Shown: one piece after another, positions 1 through 6,071 of the stretch
How positions within the stretch are numbered: position 1 is the first letter of the stretch
Layout: each line of letters starts with the position of its first letter
From: CAZQSL01 sp964595945
GTDB lineage: Bacteria; UBP15; UBA6099; JAJRTR01
Reading direction: 5' to 3'
DNA: 6,071 nt
NCBI GenBank assembly: GCA_964595945.1
Contig: CAZQSL010000170.1
Span: 1 to 6,071 of the forward strand
Made by a program: the position numbers and the translations under genes
The notes under the pieces: model-generated
The model's database searches: none
Seen by the model: the letters and a program-made list of their open reading frames with translations, nothing else
Told to the model about the DNA's origin: nothing

Positions 1-15
1 AATAGATGCTCTATT
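1..15. repeat. Short perfect inverted repeat at window edge
   Basis: Positions 1-6 (AATAGA) and 10-15 (TCTATT) are exact reverse complements around a 3-nt loop. It lies about 50 bp past the stop of the minus-strand radical SAM gene, so it could be part of a transcript-end structure. The stem is AT-rich and short and no T-run is visible, because the window stops here. The rest of 1-63 shows no gene or recognisable site. The repeat could be chance. Confidence 0.2.
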
Positions 16-63
16 GTGCGCTATCGTCCTGTATGCGTCCGTGAACGGTTACACACATTGTAA

Positions 64-1176
64 TTATTTGCGCTGCCGCCTGCCCCCAGCCAGCTTTCGC
101 AGGATTTGCGACGAACGGACTATCGACCAAAACGCAGGCGGATGGACAAGCAGATTGACGTATGAAGCATTGGCCATGGCGCAGAAGCAGCGTCCTTCCC
201 GTATATACCGTCGTGCCGCCGCGGCATCACGCGATTTCCACACTCTTCTGAAATCATAATTGGCATCACGCAGATACCCCAGTGGTTTTGCGATCGTACA
301 GCAGCTCCACACAACGCCATCCGGCCCGATGTGCGCGGAGGCGACAGCGGCAAAACACGGCACTACCTGCTCTCGACGCATAAGTATGTCGTATGAAAGC
401 TGGTAGTAACGTTTTCTGAATGCCGCGATGATTTCGCCAAGCGAGTCTTCATCCCGGATGTGAAGATTTCCCGTAACGAGTCCGGCAACGATTTTACCGT
501 ACTCATCGAGCGACGGCTCGATGGATTTCGTGCGGACACCGAGTTCGACGCGCGGCTGGGCTGGCTCAATGAGATGACTGTCCGGGCCCAGTCCCGATAC
601 ATATTCGATCAATTCCGGGATCGCGGCCGAATTGTACTTCGACACCACAGTGTTTATGCCGAGCCGGACATTTCGTGGCGGCGGCATTTCGCGGATTTTT
701 CCGAATGTCGTTATGGCACGCTCAAACGCGCCTTCCATACCCCTGATTTCGTCATGACGTTGCCCAATGCCATCGATCGAAATGTTGATGATGAACTTGA
801 TTTTCGGAAAGTCTTTAACGACCGTATTGACAAGTTTTTCCACCTTGCCGGTCAGAGATCCATTGGTGGCGATCGTGATCGCATCGGGCCTGATATTGAC
901 CGCAATTGCGGATATAATGTCATAGATATCATTGCGGATAAAGGGCTCGCCGCCCGTGATCGTCACCCATCGCGGCTTTCGTTTCATTGATTTGAATATC
1001 TTTTCATATTCCCTGAGTGAAAGCTCTTTCTGAGTGTGCAGATGGAGATTGCAGGTCTTGCAGCGCGAATTGCATTTATGAGTGACGCTGATCGCAAGCG
1101 CAAGCGGCGCTGTCGAAGTCATGTTGAATCTCCGCAGCAGCCAGTAACCGGGTAATCTTCGCAGTACGTCCAGCAT
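64..1176 (-). CDS. Radical SAM enzyme with SPASM-like C-terminal cysteine region
   Basis: This is a cytoplasmic radical S-adenosylmethionine enzyme of about 370 residues; its substrate is not identifiable. Seen in the sequence (numbering from the ATG at 1176): the cluster motif C35-X3-C39-X2-C42 (CNSRCKTC), a GGEP motif at 75-78 that fits the SAM amino-group contact, TNGS at 104-107 and SIDG at 133-136, all in the order expected of the MoaA/PqqE-type radical SAM barrel. The C-terminal third carries C274, the pair C292-C293, and C330-X-C332. It also has a 'GPDGVVWSCC' stretch and a following conserved-looking Trp, as in SPASM or twitch domains that bind an auxiliary iron-sulfur cluster. Residues 1-17 could form a basic amphipathic helix, and the C-terminus is basic. 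I prefer the ATG at 1176 to the in-frame GTG at 1185, because that GTG lies inside a good ribosome-binding site. Relatives include peptide-modifying and small-molecule enzymes. No precursor peptide is visible nearby, so peptide maturation is only one possibility. It is transcribed divergently from the AAA+ gene. Confidence 0.9.
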   Translation of the reverse strand: MLDVLRRLPGYWLLRRFNMTSTAPLALAISVTHKCNSRCKTCNLHLHTQKELSLREYEKIFKSMKRKPRWVTITGGEPFIRNDIYDIISAIAVNIRPDAITIATNGSLTGKVEKLVNTVVKDFPKIKFIINISIDGIGQRHDEIRGMEGAFERAITTFGKIREMPPPRNVRLGINTVVSKYNSAAIPELIEYVSGLGPDSHLIEPAQPRVELGVRTKSIEPSLDEYGKIVAGLVTGNLHIRDEDSLGEIIAAFRKRYYQLSYDILMRREQVVPCFAAVASAHIGPDGVVWSCCTIAKPLGYLRDANYDFRRVWKSRDAAAARRYIREGRCFCAMANASYVNLLVHPPAFWSIVRSSQILRKLAGGRRQRK

Positions 1177-1181
1177 CGGTT

Positions 1182-1187
1182 TCACCT
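1182..1187 (-). promoter_or_regulatory. Ribosome-binding site that decides the radical SAM start
   Basis: On the minus strand this reads AGGTGA and is followed by 5 nt (AACCG) and then the ATG at 1176-1174. The spacing is normal for a Shine-Dalgarno site. The alternative GTG start at 1185-1183 is contained in this motif, so translation most likely begins at the ATG, giving 370 rather than 373 residues. Confidence 0.65.
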
Positions 1188-1212
1188 GATTGTGTCTATC
1201 ATCCCATCATTC

Positions 1213-1240
1213 AGAATAACACACCGGCACTTATGTTAAA
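1213..1240 (-). promoter_or_regulatory. Weak candidate promoter for the radical SAM gene
   Basis: On the minus strand, TTTAAC (1240-1235) and TATTCT (1218-1213) are separated by 16 nt. This resembles a sigma70 -35/-10 pair and points toward the radical SAM gene. The -35 match is poor and the -10 match is partial (4 of 6). It is reported because it is the best minus-strand candidate found by eye in the divergent intergenic region. Confidence 0.2.
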
Positions 1241-1248
1241 AGGATACG

Positions 1249-1277
1249 TTGAGGCATTTCGCAACTGGTGATAGAAT
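1249..1277 (+). promoter_or_regulatory. Sigma70-type promoter with extended -10, upstream of the AAA+ gene
   Basis: TTGAGG (1249-1254) and TAGAAT (1272-1277) are separated by exactly 17 nt. The -10 box is preceded by TG at 1269-1270, giving the extended -10 form TGaTAGAAT. The -10 matches the consensus at 5 of 6 positions and the -35 at 4 of 6. Transcription would start near 1284 and leave a leader of about 26 nt before the ATG at 1310. It probably drives both the AAA+ gene and the hydrolase behind it. No clear operator palindrome overlaps it. Confidence 0.5.
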
Positions 1278-1309
1278 TCAGATCAAAATAACGGCATTCG
1301 GGAAGAACG

Positions 1310-2401
1310 ATGAAACCACGCGATTTGTACAACGAAATGAAAAGAGACATCATAGGTCAGGACGACGTGCTGAAGTACGTGGCAGTTGCGGTGTTCAAAC
1401 ACATCAATAGCGAGCCTTTCGGCAACATCATCATGATTGGTAACAGTGGCACGGGCAAAACTTCGATAATGAACGCCATCGAACGCCTGTTCAACGATCA
1501 CCCCGAGTATGACAAATACCGTGTCGTCGTCCGCATGAACGCCAACAGCCTCGCCAATGAAGAAGGTGCTGTCATCACCGGCAAACAACTGTTCGAGACA
1601 CTGCAGGATCGTGCCACGCAGATACTCGGACGTGGCGCTCCCATCGAAAAGATCAAGGACCTGATCGAACATGCCACAGTCTGTATCGACGAAATCGACA
1701 AGATCACCACAAAACTCGGCGGCCGCCCCAATGTAGTCGGCATCAATATCCAGCAGTCTCTCCTGACTCTGATGGAAGGCGAAAAGGTGCTTTTTGTCAC
1801 CAATGTGTTTGTCGACGGCGAGTACAGGACAACACAGATGGAAATCAATACGAGCAATATGCTGTTCCTGTGCGGCGGCGCATTCGAAGAGCTGTACGAT
1901 CAGGTATACAGCCGGGTGTTCGAAGAGGGCAAACAGGAAAAACTCACGCAGATGACCCGCCATGCCGACGGGCGTGTATTCTTCAAGCAGGTATTCACCC
2001 TGAAGGACAACCTCACGCAGGAAGACATGTTCAAATACGGCATGCTGCCTCAGTTCCTTTCGCGCTTCGACTCGTCACTGATCCTCAATGACCTTTCGAT
2101 AGAAGACCTGCGCAAAATTTTCCTCGAACCCCGCAATTCCGTTTTCAACATCTCAAAGAATTTCTTCAAGCGCCTCGGCATCGAACTTTCCATCACGGAA
2201 AAAGCCATTCAGCTCGTCGCAGCTCAAGCCGCCGAACAGTCCCGCGTAGGAGCTCGCGCCCTTAAGGATGTCTATGGGCGCATCGTAAAGCCATTTGAAT
2301 TCGACCCGTTCGAAACCGGTCTTGTCAAACAGCTCGGCCCCAGCAACTACGAACTCACGATCACCGAACGCATCGTCCGTGATGCGCTCGGACTGAAATA
2401 A
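1310..2401 (+). CDS. ClpX-like AAA+ ATPase without zinc-binding domain
   Basis: This is a 363-residue AAA+ ATPase most like the ATPase core of the protein unfoldase ClpX. Seen in order: an N-terminal 'IGQDDV' box (15-20), Walker A GNSGTGKT (44-51), Walker B with IDEIDK (126-131), a ClpX-like 'QQSLLTLMEG' helix (148-157), sensor 1 region LFLCGGAFEEL (185-195), a probable arginine finger in PQFLSR (R252), and sensor 2 GARAL (314-318, R316). The catalytic ATPase residues therefore look intact. Differences from ClpX: the N-terminal four-cysteine zinc-binding domain is absent, so the protein is about 60 residues shorter than the 424-residue E. coli ClpX. No IGF-type ClpP-docking tripeptide appears between sensor 1 and the arginine finger (193-242). 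The pore-1 GYVG motif aligns with GAVI (86-89), with no tyrosine. HslU is a less likely assignment, because no intermediate-domain insertion is seen and HslU also keeps GYVG. The start is ATG with a GGGAAG motif at 1300-1305, 4 nt upstream. It probably forms a hexamer in the cytoplasm. Whether it unfolds proteins or remodels a complex is unknown. Confidence 0.92.
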   Translation: MKPRDLYNEMKRDIIGQDDVLKYVAVAVFKHINSEPFGNIIMIGNSGTGKTSIMNAIERLFNDHPEYDKYRVVVRMNANSLANEEGAVITGKQLFETLQDRATQILGRGAPIEKIKDLIEHATVCIDEIDKITTKLGGRPNVVGINIQQSLLTLMEGEKVLFVTNVFVDGEYRTTQMEINTSNMLFLCGGAFEELYDQVYSRVFEEGKQEKLTQMTRHADGRVFFKQVFTLKDNLTQEDMFKYGMLPQFLSRFDSSLILNDLSIEDLRKIFLEPRNSVFNISKNFFKRLGIELSITEKAIQLVAAQAAEQSRVGARALKDVYGRIVKPFEFDPFETGLVKQLGPSNYELTITERIVRDALGLK

Positions 2402-2443
2402 AGAGTTGCTCTGCATACGCTCTTCGAGTGAATATCAACCATT

Positions 2444-2448
2444 GGGAG
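2444..2448 (+). promoter_or_regulatory. Ribosome-binding site of the hydrolase gene
   Basis: GGGAG lies 7 nt before the ATG at 2456, which supports that start. It also leaves the secretion signal at the very N-terminus. The 54-bp gap after the AAA+ stop has no convincing terminator: only a 5-bp AAGAG/CTCTT pairing with no T-run. This fits read-through from the upstream gene. Confidence 0.55.
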
Positions 2449-2455
2449 TATTGCC

Positions 2456-3409
2456 ATGAACAGATTCCGTGCTTCGCTTTTTACCGTTATTTTCACTGCC
2501 GCCATGCTTGTCGCCGTAAGCGTTTCCCACGCCGCGGCATCTTCGCCTGATGACATTGTGGCCTCATACAAATATGACCATGCGCTGCCTCTCAATGCGA
2601 CGACAGACGAAACCATCGACCGCGGTACTTTCACTCAGTACCATATCACCATTGACAGCACCGATGGCCGACGACTGCCGCTACTGCTGTTTGTCCCCAC
2701 AAAAGGCGCCGCCCCATTTCCATGCATCATGGTGCAGCACGGATACAATCAGGACAAGTCATTCAGCATGCTTTTCGCCAGCACCTTCGCACAAAAAGGC
2801 ATGGCGGTCGTCGCCATCGACCTCGAGTATCACGGCGAACGAAAACAACCAGGCAAGGATGTCATTTCCACTGACATACCATCGAACGCAACTGCTCTCC
2901 ACCAGACGGCGATGGACCAGATGCGCGCCATAGACTACGTATCTTCACGTTCCGACATCGACTCGCATCGCATAGGCTATCTCGGTGTCAGCCTCGGCTC
3001 TTTCATGGGCTCGATCACCACTGGCATCGACTCCCGCTTCAAGGCTGTCGTACTCATGGTAGGAGGCGGGGACTGGGGAATACTCTATGAGTTGACACAG
3101 ATCAGCACCATGCAGCCGATCCGCGATCTGTACGCATCCAAAGGGCTTACAGCCGCCGACTACAAAACCGACATGCAGATCGTCGAACCTCTCACATTCA
3201 TCCCACGCCTTTCCCCGCGCCCTCTGTACATGATGAACTGCAAGGGTGACAAACTTGTCCCGAAGCCAACCACGGATGCACTCTACGCCGCCGCCCAGGA
3301 TCCAAAACAAATCGAGTGGTACACATGCGGCGGCCCCGAGCAGCACATTCCTCCGATGGAAAAAGTGCCAGGCCAGGCGCGCGCTTTTTTCGTGAAGAAT
3401 CTCAAATAA
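2456..3409 (+). CDS. Secreted alpha/beta hydrolase (esterase or dienelactone-hydrolase type)
   Basis: This is a 317-residue serine hydrolase of the alpha/beta-hydrolase fold, predicted to act outside the inner membrane. Residues 1-28 form a Sec-type signal peptide: a basic start (MNRFR), a hydrophobic core, and a small-residue cleavage region with likely cutting after A26 or A28. No lipobox cysteine is present, so it is not a lipoprotein. The fold is shown by the oxyanion-region HG at 95-96, the nucleophile elbow GVSLG (177-181, Ser179), a likely acid at D265 in 'CKGDKLVP', and a likely catalytic His297 in 'PEQHIPP'. The triad order and spacing are normal for the family. The substrate is not clear. 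The fold family includes carboxylesterases, acetyl-xylan esterases, dienelactone hydrolases and acyl-peptidases, and there is no separate N-terminal beta-propeller of the kind prolyl oligopeptidases have. It follows the AAA+ gene by 54 bp on the same strand and is probably co-transcribed. It ends convergently with polA. Confidence 0.9.
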   Translation: MNRFRASLFTVIFTAAMLVAVSVSHAAASSPDDIVASYKYDHALPLNATTDETIDRGTFTQYHITIDSTDGRRLPLLLFVPTKGAAPFPCIMVQHGYNQDKSFSMLFASTFAQKGMAVVAIDLEYHGERKQPGKDVISTDIPSNATALHQTAMDQMRAIDYVSSRSDIDSHRIGYLGVSLGSFMGSITTGIDSRFKAVVLMVGGGDWGILYELTQISTMQPIRDLYASKGLTAADYKTDMQIVEPLTFIPRLSPRPLYMMNCKGDKLVPKPTTDALYAAAQDPKQIEWYTCGGPEQHIPPMEKVPGQARAFFVKNLK

Positions 3410-3438
3410 TCGACTGCACAAGTGTTGGTAGCGCCAAC

Positions 3439-3468
3439 GAGAGCTCTGTTAGAAGAGTTCTCATTTTT
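3439..3468 (+). terminator. Rho-independent terminator after the hydrolase gene
   Basis: Arms 3439-3446 (GAGAGCTC) and 3455-3462 (GAGTTCTC) form an 8-bp stem with one G-U pair. This can extend to 9 bp with 3447/3454, leaving a 6-nt loop. TTTTT at 3464-3468 follows after one base. It sits 30 bp past the hydrolase stop and reads rightward. A second small hairpin (GTTGG 3424-3428 / CCAAC 3434-3438) lies just before it. On the minus strand the same stem is not followed by a T-run, so it should not terminate polA. Confidence 0.6.
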
Positions 3469-3474
3469 CACTGT

Positions 3475-6071
3475 TCACATATTTTTCGTTTGCACTTCCA
3501 ATGCTTCCATGTCGGCCCAGTTAGGCCCGGTTTTTACATCTGCGATGAGCGGTGCCTTCATTTCGACGAGCTCGTCGGCGCAATGCTCCATTTCATGCCT
3601 GACCACTTTCGCGACTTCGCCGACCGCAGATTTCTCGACCTCGAAGACGAGTTCATCATGCACTTGCAGGAGCATTTTCGCGCCATGCAACCCGCCCTTT
3701 TCGATCAGGTCATGGATACGTATCATCGCGAGTTTCATCACATCGGCAGCCGTACCCTGCACGCGCGTGTTGACTGCCATGCGATAGCCGCCCTCGCGCT
3801 CGTTTCTGTTGGCGGACTGCGCTTCCGGTATACGTCTGCGCCGCCCGAACAAAGTAGTAACCCATCCGTCGCGCGTCACCGATTCTTTTGTTTCGTCTAT
3901 GAATTCGCGCACCTTTTCGTAGCGCCCGAAATAGCGTTCGATAAATTCTCCTGCCTCTTTGCGCGAGATGCCGAGTTCCTTCGCGAGTCCGTATTCTGTC
4001 TTGCCATAAATGATGCCGAAGTTGATGGTCTTGGCGTATCTGCGCATGTCGGTAGTGACATCTTCGGGCGCAACGCCATAGACCTCCGCGGCGGTTCTGC
4101 GGTGGATATCTTCATTGCGGCGAAATGAGTCGATGAGAGTTTCGTCGCCTGAAAGATGAGCAAGCAGCCTTACCTCGACCTGCGAGTAGTCGGCTGAAAG
4201 CAGTATCTGCGAAGACGCACCCGGCACGAACGCGCGCCGTATCTTGCGGCCTTCTTCTGTACGGATCGGGATATTCTGGAGATTGGGATTGCTGCTCGAA
4301 AGCCGGCCGGTCGCCGTGAGCGTCTGATTGAACGATGTATGCAGCCTGCCCGTGACATTACTGATCTGGGATGGCAGAGCGTCCACATACGTGCCTCTCA
4401 GTTTACTCAGATGGCGGTATTCCATTATAAGCGGCACCACTTCATGATCTCCGGCCAATTCTTCGAGCACGGAGATATCCGTCGACCGCTTTGACACCTT
4501 GCGCAGGCCGAGCTGGTCGTACAGGAGCGTCCCTACCTGCTTGGGCGAATTCAGATTGACCCCAGACCCGGTGATATCGATAATCTTCTCCTGTATCTCC
4601 TTTTCCCTGTCCGCAAGGCTGAGCGACAGTGTTGCGAGGGCGGCCGTATCGATGGCAATCCCATTCCATTCAAGCTCTGCAAGCACTGGCACAAGCGGCA
4701 TTTCGATCTTACGGAACACATCATCCTGCCCGGTCTCCCGGATCACACCCGTCAGTACCGGCTCGATATGCAGCACTGCGTCGACGTCCGAACACGCATA
4801 GTCGACAGCGTCCGCTATGGTGATCTGATCGAATGTCTTCTGACTCTTGCCAGTGCCTGCCATATCACTGAAAGTGCGGAATTCCGCGTGTGTAATACGC
4901 GAGGCAATATCCTTTAGTCCATAATGGCGCGAAGACGGATCGTTCAGGTATGCCGCGACAAAAGTATCGCAGGCAGGTTTGATTTTCGTGATCCCATGCC
5001 GCCGCAGCATTGCCATGTCGAATTTCAGATTGTGTCCAAGTATTGCCATTTCAGGGTCTTCGAGCAACGGTTTCAGCATCGCCATGACTTCATCGCGGCA
5101 AAGCTGCCTGCCGATGTCGGGATCGCTTGCAGCGGATTTTTCATCAACCTCGTCGAACATTCCGGTCTGTTTCTTTTCCGCGGCTTCGCCACAGTGCGCC
5201 ACCGGCACATAGACGGCTTCCCGAACTTCGTGCGCAAGCGAAATGCCAACGACCGAATCGGAAAACGGATCAAGCCCTGTCGTCTCAAGGTCGATACAGA
5301 GCCTGCCTGCCGATCTGGCCCGCGCAAGTACGCCGCTGAGGTCTTCCATATCAAACACGGCTCGGTAACGCGACCCGAGTTGCGGACCGACTTCCGCTGG
5401 TCTTGCAAGCACCTCGGCACCGGTGCTCCCGGCGAACAGGTCGCCCTGCCACATCTGCTGCGCGGGCAATTCTTTGAGGAGCGATCTGAATCCATATTTT
5501 TCGAACACCCGCCGCAGCCCGGCGGTGTCGAACCCATCGAATCTGAAATCTTCATAAGTTTTTCCCACCGGCACGTCACGAATGATCGTGGCAAGCCGGC
5601 GACTGACAAATGCAAGTTCGCGCCCTTCGACAAGCTTGTTTTTGACCGATGGGCTTTTTATATTCTCGATACTGTCGTATATGCCTTCGAGCGTGCCGAA
5701 TTGATCAAGTAACGCGAGCGCCGTCTTTTCGCCGATACCAGGCACTCCGGGGATATTGTCAGACTTGTCGCCTTCGAGCGCTTTTTTTTCGATCACGCCC
5801 GATGGTGGCACACCGATCGTTTCAAACACTCTCGCTGCGTCGTAGGTTTCAAGCTGCGCCACCCCCTTGCTGGTCAGTTGGACGAATACCCCGTCGCCAA
5901 CCAACTGGAACATGTCGCGGTCACCGGTGATAATGCGTACCTCCGCGCCCCTTTCGACACCCATGCTCGCAAGGGTGCCGATCACATCGTCCGCTTCATA
6001 TCCTTCGACCGATAATGGAGTCAGTCCCGCTGCCGAAATGATTTCATCTACGATTGGCACCTGCACCCGCA
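3475..6071 (-). CDS. polA: DNA polymerase I, partial (N-terminus beyond window)
   Basis: This is DNA polymerase I, which removes RNA primers and fills gaps during lagging-strand synthesis and excision repair. At least 864 codons are visible. By alignment of EADD with E113-D116 of E. coli PolA, about 90 residues are missing off the right edge, implying about 950 in full. Numbering from the GTG-encoded Val at 6066, read as residue 1: the 5' nuclease part has EADD (24-27), GDRD (48-51) and the helix-hairpin-helix segment GDKSDNIPG (99-107). The 3'-5' exonuclease is intact, with Exo I D259/E261, Exo II N346/D350 and Exo III Y423/D427, so it should proofread. The polymerase has TATGRLSS (584-591), motif A DYSQVE (626-631), motif B R675, K679, F683 and Y687, and motif C HDE (803-805). 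A charged stretch at about 291-320 is longer than the matching part of E. coli PolA. The GTG at 6066 lies inside the conserved nuclease domain and is not the true start. The gene converges with the hydrolase, and no terminator of its own is evident. Confidence 0.98.
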   Translation of the reverse strand, partial: RVQVPIVDEIISAAGLTPLSVEGYEADDVIGTLASMGVERGAEVRIITGDRDMFQLVGDGVFVQLTSKGVAQLETYDAARVFETIGVPPSGVIEKKALEGDKSDNIPGVPGIGEKTALALLDQFGTLEGIYDSIENIKSPSVKNKLVEGRELAFVSRRLATIIRDVPVGKTYEDFRFDGFDTAGLRRVFEKYGFRSLLKELPAQQMWQGDLFAGSTGAEVLARPAEVGPQLGSRYRAVFDMEDLSGVLARARSAGRLCIDLETTGLDPFSDSVVGISLAHEVREAVYVPVAHCGEAAEKKQTGMFDEVDEKSAASDPDIGRQLCRDEVMAMLKPLLEDPEMAILGHNLKFDMAMLRRHGITKIKPACDTFVAAYLNDPSSRHYGLKDIASRITHAEFRTFSDMAGTGKSQKTFDQITIADAVDYACSDVDAVLHIEPVLTGVIRETGQDDVFRKIEMPLVPVLAELEWNGIAIDTAALATLSLSLADREKEIQEKIIDITGSGVNLNSPKQVGTLLYDQLGLRKVSKRSTDISVLEELAGDHEVVPLIMEYRHLSKLRGTYVDALPSQISNVTGRLHTSFNQTLTATGRLSSSNPNLQNIPIRTEEGRKIRRAFVPGASSQILLSADYSQVEVRLLAHLSGDETLIDSFRRNEDIHRRTAAEVYGVAPEDVTTDMRRYAKTINFGIIYGKTEYGLAKELGISRKEAGEFIERYFGRYEKVREFIDETKESVTRDGWVTTLFGRRRRIPEAQSANRNEREGGYRMAVNTRVQGTAADVMKLAMIRIHDLIEKGGLHGAKMLLQVHDELVFEVEKSAVGEVAKVVRHEMEHCADELVEMKAPLIADVKTGPNWADMEALEVQTKNM

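Noticed and set aside
1209..1217. ATTC-A-GAAT palindrome in the divergent intergenic region, considered as an operator
   Set aside because: It is only 4 bp per arm and has no second copy nearby, so chance is the simpler explanation.
1283..1963. 226-codon open frame on the minus strand inside the AAA+ gene
   Set aside because: It lies fully antisense to a gene with all the ClpX-like motifs, shows no recognisable domain, and would overlap the promoter region.
2401..2424. AAGAG/CTCTT pairing after the AAA+ stop, considered as a terminator
   Set aside because: A 5-bp stem with a loop of about 14 nt and no T-run after it is not a credible terminator.
3316..4128. 270-codon open frame on the plus strand spanning the hydrolase end and the polA end
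   Set aside because: It overlaps the true hydrolase frame, runs through the terminator hairpin and continues antisense to the polA catalytic motifs. No domain is seen.
4924..5712. 262-codon open frame on the plus strand inside polA
   Set aside because: It is antisense to the nuclease and proofreading domains of polA and its translation shows no domain. Long antisense frames are common opposite genes of this composition.
6064..6066. GTG as a possible start codon for polA
   Set aside because: It falls just before the conserved EADD nuclease motif, and the upstream codon continues in frame to the window edge. About 90 residues, including the first catalytic aspartate region, should lie beyond the window.

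Overview
This is a bacterial chromosomal window of moderate GC content with four protein-coding genes packed closely together. There are no RNA genes, CRISPR arrays, insertion sequences or phage genes that I can see. The clearest lineage marker is a complete-looking bacterial DNA polymerase I with intact 5' nuclease, proofreading and polymerase motifs. It shows the source is a bacterium, but I cannot name the phylum from the sequence alone. The other three genes do not match well-named housekeeping genes.

Layout from left to right: (1) positions 1-63 are a short non-coding end with a small inverted repeat. (2) A minus-strand radical SAM enzyme (stop at 64, preferred ATG start at 1176) carries a CX3CX2C cluster motif and a cysteine-bearing SPASM-like C-terminus. 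(3) A 123-133 bp divergent intergenic region holds a good sigma70-type promoter reading right. (4) A plus-strand ClpX-like AAA+ ATPase (1310-2401) has all the main ATPase motifs. It lacks the ClpX zinc-binding domain, shows no IGF-type ClpP-docking tripeptide, and has no aromatic residue in the pore-1 loop. (5) A plus-strand secreted alpha/beta hydrolase (2456-3409) follows 54 bp later, probably in the same transcript, and ends in a likely rho-independent terminator at 3439-3468. (6) polA lies convergently on the minus strand (stop at 3475) and runs off the right edge of the window. About 90 N-terminal residues are missing.

How the genes might work together: the ATPase and the hydrolase look like a two-gene plus-strand unit, but one should act in the cytoplasm and the other outside the inner membrane, so a direct partnership is not evident. 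The radical SAM gene shares only the divergent promoter region with them. polA appears to be an unrelated neighbour. Nothing here is a clear new multi-gene system. The most unusual item is the ClpX-like ATPase, which seems to have lost the parts that would link it to ClpP and to standard substrate grip.
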